From Isoetes taiwanensis (lineage: Eukaryota; Streptophyta; Lycopodiopsida; Isoetales; Isoetaceae), in NCBI GenBank assembly GCA_021234155.1, contig JAJEKV010000001.1, positions 2,628,007 through 2,692,006 of the forward strand: 64,000 nt of DNA. Direction: 5' to 3'. The notes beneath the pieces are model-generated. The model had not been told where the DNA came from and did no database searches. It saw only the letters and a list, made by a program, of their open reading frames with translations. Shown one piece after another: positions 11,869 to 22,611 of the stretch (its first letter is position 1; each line of letters opens with the position of its first letter). The translations under genes were made by a program, and so were the position numbers.

Positions 11869-13744
11869 ACTTCTGGAATGACACTTACAAGCAGTCATTA
11901 CTAGAGGTATACATTGCGGCCGAGTGAGGCGCCTGAGACATTTGCACAGAAGTACAAACAAGCAAGAAGACCTAAACCAATTTTTTATTGTGGATGATGA
12001 AGATTAGTTAATGGGCAATTCCATTTGAGGTATGTATTTATCAGTGAACAGTATATTGTAAGTTTATATTAATATATGCCGTTGAGCAGGTGATAGATAT
12101 TCATCTTCAATTCATTTCATAGCCCTGCATAACATGGGATATCATTTAGAAAAGATGAATTACTACATTTTGTCCCAAAATCTTTGGTTATTATTTCTTC
12201 TGTATTGTTATTACTATAGTAATTACTTTTATCCGTTTTATACAATGAGTTATATGAAACAAATCCTTTTCAAAAGGATTAAGTACTTTCAATTTTCTCA
12301 ATTATCTCAAGTGGCTAAATATTTATGTCATTTTTTATCAAGTTAGCTAAAGGGATAGAAGTTTTGAAGGAAGAAAATATCTTGTTTAGCTAAGAAAAGC
12401 GTAATTTATAAAAGCATCTAGTTTAGCCAAACTCAGAAACTTTTCACCCCAATTTCAAGGCGCTTTAAGCTAAACCTAATGCGGCTAAACAAAAAATGAG
12501 TTTAGTAATTTATTCTACTGGACCTATCTTTTTCCACATTCGTCCGGTTGCATATCCAGCGGTCTAAGTCACTGACAGATGCGCGGCGGGGAGGTCCTCA
12601 TAGCCGCTTTATTCTCCCCTTTGCCGGTCATATTGCGTCACATTGTCCTTTAACATTTTGCTACCTCACGACCCACACGAGGAGGTCCTCTCTTTGCTCA
12701 TCCTTGTCCTCCAGCCTTTGTCTTATCTTTCTTTGCGGATTCTTGGTGGTTTGAGGCCTAGCGTCTTATCGGTTTTTGAGCCTGCAGCGATTTTAGCACC
12801 CATGCAGATGTCCGTGAAACGATACCACCAGTACTTGCCGCGTCACGTCGCCGACATTGCTCAGCTCTCATGGGCATTGGGCTAACACTTCCACTCGCTA
12901 CATTCTGCAGATAGGGCGTCTCCTTTGTTTCTCGCCATGCGGGTCTTTGAGGTAGGTTCCTCTTCTTCGGCCACTTGTGTGCCAGATCCGGAGGTTATCC
13001 ACAAGAATGTGCGGTTCTATGCGTTAGCAATAGGGCAAATCATTCTGGATAGAGGCATATCTCTAAGCCCTCCTACTTGCCGTCGGTTTCCACATTGTGT
13101 ATGGCGTTCTCTTGGAAAACTTTGCTTTGGTAAACACACCTCTACCTAGCTTCCGCCCTTCCCCACTTTTTGTCCTTCATTTGGATGAGTGCATTTCACT
13201 TGTTAGGTTTAGGTTCCATGGAAGTTTGTTGGGGGTCCTTGGGGCATGTATAGATATTTTTCTTCTTCTCGGCGTGGCGATGTTGCCTCGGCGGTACCAG
13301 CCAAATGATCCCCAGTATCTTTAGGTTGAGTGCGGTAGTGGCATTTTCTCGGCGTAGCCACGGCGCGAAGAGCTAAGTTGTTTTCTCTCTCGTACGCTCA
13401 ATACAGGGATTCACCATACTATGGAACTAACGCGACTAATGGGTTCTCTTTCGATTCTCTCCCTCTAATTCATTTTTACCGGTGGCAGCCAGAATTTATC
13501 TCACGATCCACAGGGCTCCTCAACTAGGGGGAACTAGCGTTCACGTAAACTCCACAACAACATTAGCACTTTCGATAGGGGAGACATTTTTAGAAGCTTT
13601 GGCTTGAACTCCTTGAACTCAAATGGGAACTTGGCTTGATTACGTACTCAGTTATACATATTTAGGGCATATAGTATTAAGCATTGTTTCATACCCTACG
13701 AGAATAGCATACTCAAAATTTTTCCCAGCTCAATGAGAACACCA
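11869..13744. other. No gene recognised
   Basis: AT-rich up to about 12530, then pyrimidine-biased up to about 13500. Frames of 60-80 codons at 12134, 12548, 12643, 12925 and 13097 have no recognisable domains and overlap one another. Confidence 0.4.
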
Positions 13745-13779
13745 CTTCACTTCAACGTGTAGATGGGACCCATCCTAGG

Positions 13780-14115
13780 AATGAAAGCATGAGAAAAAGT
13801 GGAAATGAAGCGCCGGAAAAGAAATGAAAGCAAGAAATGAGAAAAGAATGGCAGGAAGAATGAGAAGAGTGAGGAATAAAGAGATAGAAAGCGAGGAAGA
13901 AATAGAAGAATGAGGAAGAAAAGAATGAGAAAATGAGGAAAGAAGAAATATGGGAAGAAAGAATGAGAGGAAAGAATGAAGCATGGAAGAAGGAGGAAGA
14001 AATGAAAGCATGAGGAAGAATGAGGAAAGAAATGAAGCATGAGAAAAGAAAGAAGGAAGAATGAGCGAGGCATGGAAGAATGGAAGAAAAATCAAGAACA
14101 AGAAGAAGAGGAAGA
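13780..14115. repeat. Purine-rich low-complexity tract 1
   Basis: About 330 bp made almost only of A and G on the plus strand, built from GAATGAGAA and GGAAGAA words and broken by GCATGA or GCATGG words (near 13785, 13979, 14009, 14035 and 14067). The three overlapping minus-strand frames of 108-134 codons, rich in F, S and L, are composition artefacts. The same vocabulary returns in the larger tract at 42.9-44.5 kb. Confidence 0.8.
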
Positions 14116-14319
14116 GGAGAAACCAAAAAAAGGAAGGTTGGGCATACACCATTCAATCCAAAAACCTATTCAATCTAAAAAACATGATATACTAACAGCA
14201 GAATAGTTTAGCTACTTGGTAGATGTCGAAATTGCCATGGTCGCCCAAGAACACCTCGAAGAAGTAGGGCAAAGAAGTTCGAGAGAAAAGCGGTAGCGGC
14301 AGTTTCAAAGCAATACAGG
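14116..14319. other. Spacer between purine tract and CGTC-rich flank
   Basis: Short unique-looking sequence. A minus-strand frame (14192-14425) crosses into the CGTC-rich flank and shows no domain. Confidence 0.3.
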
Positions 14320-14425
14320 CGTAAATGCGGCGTCCACGTCGCATCGACGTTATTTCCATCTCTGGCGTCACATGCGAAACGTCCAGCAACGATATTTTGT
14401 TATAGCGGCGTTTTGTTTTTTGCAT
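14320..14425. repeat. CGTC-rich flank, left side of the satellite array
   Basis: Contains ATGCGGCGTC, GTCGCATCGACGT, GGCGTCACATGCG and TATAGCGGCGTTTTG. A related series (ATGCGGCGTC, TCGCATCGCGACGT, CTAGCGGCGTGGTTT) lies just right of the array at 25055-25140 in the same order and orientation. The two could be ends of one older element that the array interrupts, or members of the dispersed CGTC-rich family. Confidence 0.45.
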
Positions 14426-14499
14426 CTTTTTTTAATGTGAGCTCATTAAAGTTTGTCCCACTAAACTATTTGAGCGATCCGGTTTTGGATGTCTTGACA

Positions 14500-14770
14500 G
14501 GAGAAGTTCAGCGATTGAATCTATAAGGGCCCCGAGCCGGGAGGGTGTTCATTAGCATGTGCAGGCGGTGCGGAGCATTTTGCCTGAGAACGTTTTAGAG
14601 GTAAGATCTCATCGCAGGGCGGGACTCTCCCCTCACGAGGTAGCCATTCAAAAGTCGCCTTGTTTGACTTGGGAAAGGTGCAGTCATACTTGCCAACAAC
14701 ACGGGCTGCGGACCGTTCTAACCCCAGCATTGCGGTCTGGACCTTATCCAGAAGTTTTGGAATTTTTCTG
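14500..14770 (+). repeat. Divergent partial satellite unit at the left edge
   Basis: Holds the right part of the unit only: GGGAGGGTGTTCATTAGC, GGGCGGGACTCTCCCCTCACGAGG, a TTGTTTGACTTGGGAAAGGTGCA-like run and a degenerate GACCTTATCC in place of the GACCTAGACC landmark. It is more diverged than the internal copies, as expected at an array edge. Confidence 0.7.
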
Positions 14771-14989
14771 TATCTTTGGTGATGACCATAGAGCCGACTG
14801 ACCAAAACCATAATTTAATTCCATGCCATGCATTAACTACAATTTATAAACAAATGCAATAAAATGCATAACTAAAGAGTGTGCATCGAAAAAGCGAGTC
14901 TTTGACGGGGGCAACAAAGGCGATGCGGACACATTAAAAATTTTTATTCACTTGGAAACTGTAAGGCAATCTTTCATCAAGGTACAATT

Positions 14990-15195
14990 GTTAGAAACAA
15001 AACGATTCATTACAAGTTAGTTATGCCATCCATGTCAAATAGCTTTAGGGGGCGAGAAAAACCAAAACAAAAACCCTTCTAGAATCGGCAGATCACGGGG
15101 TTTTCACGTCAATGCAATCTTAGACCAAGTATAGCGTCGAGTGAGCCAAAGGTCAACCCCAAGTACAGCGATCCACAAACTCCATTCCTTTGACC
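14990..15195 (+). repeat. Non-satellite segment repeated inside the array, copy 1
   Basis: The phrases ATTCATTACAAGTTAGTTAT, CCATCCATGTCAAATAGCTT, CAATCTTAGACCAAGTATA and AACCCCAAGTACAGCGATCC lie here and again at 17215-17545. The second copy has about 200 extra bases between the two halves. These phrases are absent from ordinary units, so a unit-plus-insert block was probably duplicated within the array. Confidence 0.65.
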
Positions 15196-17204
15196 TTGCT
15201 TAACCCTTTGACCTACACCTTATAGAAAATTTCAAAATTGGGCTGTGTGATGGAATGGATTAGAATCGGTGGCAAAATCAGAATTTATTTTAGTACAATG
15301 CATTAATTGCGAATTTATGAATATCTTGCCAGCACCAGCGCCCCGACTTCTACTTGCCACATGTCGGGAGAGGGCGGGGCCCAAACTCGCTCCGTCGATT
15401 CCTTGCTCCGTATTTCGGCACAAACTTCGGCGAGGTCCCAAGTACCTTGAGACCAAGTCGGCCCCCAAAGCATAAACCCTTCTAGAACACGGCAGCCACG
15501 GGGTTCGTTTTGAGCCCTCTGTCGATTTAGGCGGGACGCGCGTGACAACGTGGAGTGGGGTGTGGCCTTGCGAGCATGGACCACTAAAATCCCGGTTGCT
15601 TGCCCAATTTCCCTCCCAAGGCCGCAGGGGCGGGCCAGGCGACCTCCTCTCGGAATCGCTGATTTGACTCTGCCAATGGATTTCCAGGCGTCGACATTGC
15701 CACAGGGACCAAGTTGGTGCGAGGAAGACCACCCGACCTCAGAAGCATAAAGTAGCTCATTTCATCACCTCGTGGATATTGGCCTAGGATGGATGCGGGA
15801 TCTTATGCGTGGAGAGTGAGTGTTTCTTTCTTGCAAAGCGACCTTGTAACTTGCTCCTAGGGTAATTTAGCGCGGTCGGATTGGCGGTCGATTTGCCGTC
15901 ACAGGAACTCCGGTGCCCGAGCGACAAGACAACTGCGGTTTCTACAAGGCCCGACCTCGGGCGCCCAGCGATTTTGACAAATTCTCCGGACGATCTACGG
16001 AATCTTTTGGGCCTTCGAAGGGCCCATGAGCGGAAGGATCCAGCGGTGGGATAGAGGCAAGACTCGGGAGGTGGTCATTAAGCGTGCAACCCGGTATTTG
16101 CCGAGGGAAGAGCGCCTCGAGACTTTTGGATCCGCCTCTTGGGGTCAGGACTCTCCCCTCTTGTGAGGGATCACAGGTCAGCCTCGTTTGACTTGGGGAA
16201 GGTGCATTTCGGTTACATACAGCGGGGCGCCTGGAAACCCGTTCTAATACTAACCCTTTGACCTAGACCTTCTCAGAATCTTGAAAATTGGGGCGTGTCT
16301 TTGGAAATGGATTAGGATTCGGTGACAAAAATCGATTTATTTTCCTACAATGCATTAGTGCGAATTTATGAATATCTTGCTTGCAAAAGCCTCCCAGAGC
16401 TTCTACTTGCCACGCCGGAGGAGGGCAATTTAAACTCAGCTAAAATTAGGTTCCCCTTGCTTTCAGTATTCATTGCGGCTACCAGTCCCAAATTACCGCG
16501 GACCAGTCTACGACTGAAACGCAAACCCTTCTAGAACACAGCAACCCACGGGTTCACGTTTGGAGGCCCTCGCTAATGTCGGTCGGTAGGGACGCTTGCT
16601 TGGCGTGACTTGTGCGATGAGTGGGGGGTGAAAGCATGAGCCTGAACCTAAATCGGGCTTTTGGTATTCGGAGGTGTAGTAAATGAGAAGTTTTCCATTT
16701 GGTAGGAACTTCTTGGGTGTAGTAGATGGTGATGGCGATTTATGCAATGATAGAGTTCTGCGATTGTTGTGTGGAGTGTGAGGTATCAGCATCTTTAGGC
16801 GATTCTCCTTCCTCTCACTTGCTTTGCTTAACATTACCATTCTTTTAATATATTAGCGACCACGATTCTTCAAAAAATCCCGGGAAAACGCTTGCCACGA
16901 ATTTCCTCTCCCGAGGCCACTGAGGGGCCGGGCAGGCGACCTCCTCTCACGGAGCTGCCGATTTGACTCTGCCAATGGACTGAGCGTCGGCGTTGCCCCT
17001 GGGGACCAAGTTACGTGGCAAGAAAGACAAAACTCGGCTCCAAAACAAAAACCCTTCTAAGTCAGCAAGTCACCGGTTTACTACGTTTGGAGGCCCTCTC
17101 ATGTGCTCAATTTAATTGGGACAGCCTTGCCCGTATATCTTGACGCATGGAGTAAGTTCTTGGCCTTGAATCTGGACCCTAAACTCCCAGGAAGTTGCTT
17201 GCCA

Positions 17205-17550
17205 CGTTAGTTCATTACAAGTTAATTATGCCATCCATGTCAAATAGCTTTTAGGGAGGCGGTCCAGTTGAACAAGGGCATTCTACATATCCATACTGTA
17301 ATCTTTGAAACCTAGCCATCATCACAAGCAAGCAAATCTAACCCCCCAACCGCACTAGTCTTTTGCTTTTCAGCAATCATTTATCTTCATTCTAGTAGTA
17401 GTTATGATGCTTTTACGTAATCATTTATCTTCATTCTAATAGTTATGATGCTTATATATTCTAAATACAATCTTAGACCAAGTATAACGTCCGGTGACAA
17501 AGGTCAACCCCAAGTACAGCGATCCCTGAAACTCCATTCCTTTGACGTAA
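17205..17550 (+). repeat. Non-satellite segment repeated inside the array, copy 2
   Basis: Second copy of the segment at 14990-15195. It is interrupted by an AT-rich insert (about 17260-17465) that itself has a short duplication: ATTTATCTTCATTCTA occurs near 17380 and 17427. Confidence 0.65.
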
Positions 17551-20500
17551 GCTAACCTTTGACATAGACCTTCTCACGAAAATTTCGAAAATTGGGGTGT
17601 GTCTTTGGAGATAGATTAGAATCGGTATGAAATCAATTTATTTTCATTTAATGCATTAATTCTGAGATTATGAATGTCTTGCTATAAAGCGCCCCGACTT
17701 CTACTTGCCACATCGGGGAGGAGGACGAGCCCAAACTAAACAAAGTCAATTCCCCTTGCTCGTATTCACCATTTGCGGCTTCGGCAGTCGCGTGCATGAG
17801 ACCAAGTCACCGGCCCCAAAGCGCAAACCCTTCTGATTTGGCAGCCTGGGGTTCGTTTTGGAGGAGCCCTCTCATGTCCCGGTCGAGAGGCGGGACTGCT
17901 TGATGACAGCGATGAGTGGGGGTGTTGGCGCGGGCGAACCTAAAATCCCAGGAAGGCTGCTTGTCCCGAATTCCTCTCCCCAAGGCCACAGGGCCGGGCG
18001 GCGACCTCCCTCTCCGAATGCGATTTTGACTTCGCGATAGTTCGACGTCGACATTGCCATAGGGACCAAGTTCGTGGCGAAGACCACCCGACCTCCAAGA
18101 AGCGCCAAAGTAGCTCACTTCCATCACACTACGTGATCAATTGGCCTAGGATGGATCGCGGGATCTGTCGTGGAGGCGTGAGTGTTCTTTGAAACCGACC
18201 TTGTAACTTGCTCCTAGGGTAATTTACCGCCATTCCGGACGATTTGGGTCGATTTTACCATTAAAGACCTCCGGTGCGACGACAGAACAACTGCGGTTTC
18301 TCTGAGAGCCGACCTCGGGGCGCCCGTTTGACAGGTCCCGGCCGTCTGAGTGCTTTTATGGGCCTTCAGAAGAGGGGCCTGAGCGGAGATCAGCGGTCCG
18401 GATAGGGAACGGAGCTCGGGAGGAGTGGTCATTAAGCGTCGGCCGGGGAGCGGCGCGAGAAGAGGCTACCTGGAACTTTTGGATCCAGATCTCTTGGGGT
18501 TGGACTCTCCCCTCTTGTGAGGGATCCACGCAAGGTCGGCCTGCGTTTGGCAGGGAAGGGTGCGGCTGATTTATACACAGCGGGCTGCCACGGCGTTCTA
18601 ATATGTAACCTTTGACCTAGACCTTCTCGAGAATTTAGAAAATTGGGCGTGTCTTTGAAATGGATTAAGTTCGGTGGCAAAAATCGAAATTTATTTTTAG
18701 TACAATGCATTAATTAACGAATTTATGAATATCTTGCCCTTTACCGCGCCCCGAACTTCTACTTGCCACATCGGGAGGGCGATAGGCCCAAACTCGCTCG
18801 TCAGTTCCCCTTGCTCGGTATTCACCATTGCGGCTTCTCGGCCCAGTCCCAAGTCTATGAGACCAAGTCTGACCCCCAAAGCGCAAACCCTTCTAGAACG
18901 GCAACCTTACGGGGTTCGCGTTTACTGGAGGCCTCATGTCGGTTGGGTGGGACCTTAGCGTGACAGCGTGGAGGTGTTGGCCTTGAGCACGGACCCTAAA
19001 ATCCCATTTGCTTGCCACGATTTCCTCTCCCCAAGGCCACGGGGTGGACGGAACTCCCCTCGCCGGAATCGCTGATTTGACTCGCCAATGGACTGAAGCG
19101 TCGGCGTTGCCACGGGGACCAAGTTAGTGGCGGAAGACCACCGAACCTCAAGAAGCGCCAAAGTAGCTCCGCCCATCACCTCGTAGTCAATTGGCCTAGG
19201 ATGTGGATCTGCGGGATCTTGTCGTGGAGGCGTGATGTTCTTTCTTTGCAAAACGACCTTGTAACTTGCTCCCTAGGGTAATTTCGCCATTAGGACGATT
19301 TGGCGGTCGATTTGCCATTAGGAGCCTCCGGTCTTTGAAACGACAAGACAACTGCCCGGTTTCTACAAAGCCAGGCCTGGGTGCCCAGCGGTTTGACAAG
19401 TTCTCAGGACGATGCGGAATCTTTGGGCCTTCGAAGGGGCCTGAGCGAGGATCAGCGGTCGGGATAGGAGGCAGGTAGGAGGGTGGTGGCGTGCATCCCG
19501 GAGGAGGGAAGGGCTGCCTGGGGAACTTTTGGATCCGCCTCTTGGGTCGGACTCTCCTCTTGGCGGGGGATCCTAAAGGTCTGGCCTACGTTGACTTGGG
19601 GAAGGTGCGGCTTCGGTTGCTGCAGCGGGCTGCCAGGCAGTTGCCTAATACTAACCCTTTGACCTAGACCTTCACTAAAGTTTTAGAAGATTAAGAACAT
19701 GTCTTTGGAAATGGATTCGATTCCGGTGGCGAAATACGATTTATTTTAGTACAATGCATTAATTCTGCGGGTATGAATGTCTTGCTGCAAAAGCGCCCCG
19801 ACTTCTACTTTGCTACATGGAGGCGAGGCCCAAACTCATGGTCAGTTCCCCTTGCTCCGTGTTCTGGTGCGGCTTCTGGGCGTCCCAAAGTGCAGCGGAC
19901 CAAGTCACCGGCCCCCAAAAGCGCAGAAGCCTTCTAGAACACAGCGGCCCACGGGGTTTCGTTTTTGGGTAATCCTGTCGGTTGGGGCGGGACCTTGTAA
20001 CCCAGCGTGGAAGTGTTGGCCTTGAGCAGTTAAATCCCGGGAAAATTTTGCTTGCTGCGCAATTTCCCTCCCCAAGGCCACGAGGCGGACGGAAGCGACC
20101 TCCCATTTCCCTCGGAATGGCGATTTGCCGACTCTGCCAATGGATTTCGGAGGCGTCGAGGCGGTGCCGCAGGACCCGGTTGGTGGCGGAAGACCACGCG
20201 ACCTCAGAGGCGAAGTGGCTCAAGCCTCGGCGATGTTGGCCTGGATGGATGGATATGGCCGTGGGCGTGGTATTACTTTCTTTGCAAAACCGACCTTAAC
20301 TTGCTCCTAGGGTAATTCGCCCATTGGGGCGATTTGGCGAAGTCGATTACCGTCGAGCCTCGATAAGAGCGACAGAACTGCGGTTTCTACAAGGGCGACT
20401 CGGGGCGCTGGCAGTTTATTAAGTTCTCCCGGACCGATCTGGAATCTTTGGCCTTCAAGAGGCCTGAGCGGAAGATCAACGTTGGATGGGGAGCAAGACT

Positions 20501-21989
20501 CCGGGAGTGGTCATTAGCGTCACGGCCCGGGGAAGCTGGCGCGGGAAGGGCTGCCTGGGAACTTTGGATCGCCTCTTAGAGGTCAGGACTCTCCCCTCTT
20601 GTGAGGATCCTGCAAGGTCTGGCCTCGTTTGGCAGGAAAGGTGCATTTCGATTTGCCTACCTTGAAATTTTGCCCAAGCCAGTTCTAATACTAACCCTTT
20701 GACCTAGACCTTCTCTCGAAATTTTAGAAAGAATTGGGCTGTGTGCTGGAAATGGATTAGTGATTCAGGTATGCATCAATTATTTTAGTACAATGCATTA
20801 ATTACGGGTGCCAGATATCTTACCAGCACCGCGCCCCCGACTTCTTACCCACCGGAGGAGGACAGGTACATTGAAGCCTCGCTCGTCAGTTCCCACTTTT
20901 ACTCCGTATTCATTGCGGCTTCGGCAGTCCCAAGTCTATGAGACCAAGTCTCGGCCCCCAAGCGCAAACCTTCTAGAACACAGCGACCTGGGGTTTGTGC
21001 GTTTTGGAGGCCCTCTCATGTCAGTTGGTGGGACCTTGGCAATGGAGGGTGTTGGCGGTGAAACCACCGGACCTAAATCCCGGAAGACACTTGCCCGAAT
21101 TTCCCTCTCCCAAGGCTTGCTGGGATGGACGGACGACCTCCCCTCTTCCGAATCGCGATTTGACTCGCCAATGAACAGAGCGTCGGCGTTGCCACAGGAC
21201 CAAGTTAGTGGCGAAGACCACTGGGCGCATCAAGCGCCAGTAGCTCCTTCCATCGCTTAGTGAGTGGTGGCCTGGATGTGGATCTGGGATCTTGTCGTGG
21301 AGGAAGTGTTTCTTTCTTTAAAACGACCTGTAACACGCCCTGGGGTAATTTCGCCATTCGGGTTGTGGCAGTCGGTTGCATTCAGGAGCCTCGATTACCC
21401 GAGCGACAAGACCTTCTGGATTTCTACAAAACCCATTATAGGGCGCCCAGCGGTTTGACAAGTTCTACGGAACGTCACAAGTCTTTTTAGAAGAGGGGCC
21501 ACGAGCGGAGATCAACGGTGGGATAGAGCAGGGCTTGGGTAATCGTAACGTCACGGCCAAGGCGGCACCGGGGAAAAGGAGCTGCCTCGGGAGTTTTGGA
21601 TCCAGCCTCTTGGGGGTCCGAGGACTCTCCCCTCTTGAGGATACAGGTCGGCCTCCGTTGGCTTGGGGAAGGGTGCATTTCGGTTGCCTTACTGCGAGAG
21701 GGCAGCCGGAACCCTAATCATAACCTTTGACCTAGACTTCTCCAGAATTTTAGAAATTGGGAACGTGTCTTGGAAATGGATTAGGATTCCATTTGGCGAA
21801 ATGGGGAATTTATTTCGATACAGCATTAGTGCGAATTTATGAATGTCTTGCCAACTGGCATGGAGCTTCTACTTACGCCGGAGACGGGGCCCAAACTCCG
21901 CTGGTGATTCCCCTTGCTCAGTATTCTGCATTTGCAAACTACCGGCAGTCCCAAATTATGAGACAAGTATACGGCCACCAAGCGCCAAA

Positions 21990-22611
21990 CCCTTCTAGAG
22001 ACACAGCAGCGGGGTTCACAGTTTTGGAGGCACAATATATTGAAGGCTGGGACGCTTGTATTTGTGGCTTGGCGATGAAATTAGGTGTGCAGCAGCAAAC
22101 CTGGACTAAATTTACAGGCTGCTTTGCCACACGAATTTCCTCTCCCAAGGCCTGGGAATGAATGACGACCTCCCAGCACTCGGGGTCAGCGATTTGGCTC
22201 ATAATGGACTCGAGCGTCGGCATGCACGGGATATTAGGATTGGCGGAAGATGCAGAACTCAAAGTAGTAAACTCACCATCACACTCGTAGTCAATTGGCT
22301 AGGATGGATCACGGATCTTGTCGTGGAGGCGTGGTGCTGCTGCTTTTTGCAAAGCAGGCCTTATGGCACTCACTAGAATTGATTTTGCAGCCATTAGAAG
22401 GTTAAAGTTCGGTGGCAAAATCAAATTTGTTTCGTCTGATACATTAATTAATTTATGGATATCTTGCCATAAAGCGCCCAGAGCTTCTACTTGCCTGCGT
22501 CGGGAGGGCGGGCCCAAACTCCGCTCCGTCGGTTCCCTTGCTCCATATTCTTGTTTGCGGCTTCGGCGGGTCCCAAATTACAGGACAGTCTACGGCCCCA
22601 AAGCGCAAACC
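21990..22611 (+). repeat. Internally deleted satellite unit (about 620 bp)
   Basis: Landmark spacing falls from about 1050 to 621 bp. The sequence passes directly from the GTCGTGGAGGCGTG...TTTTTGCAAAGC part of the unit (about 22320-22350) to GTTCGGTGGCAAAATC (about 22409). It skips the block with GGATCC, the GGACTCTCCCC run and the TAACCCTTTGACC landmark, about 430 bp in all. Confidence 0.75.

Noticed and set aside
13747-14156. Three overlapping minus-strand frames of 108-134 codons
   Set aside because: Same artefact in the smaller purine tract.
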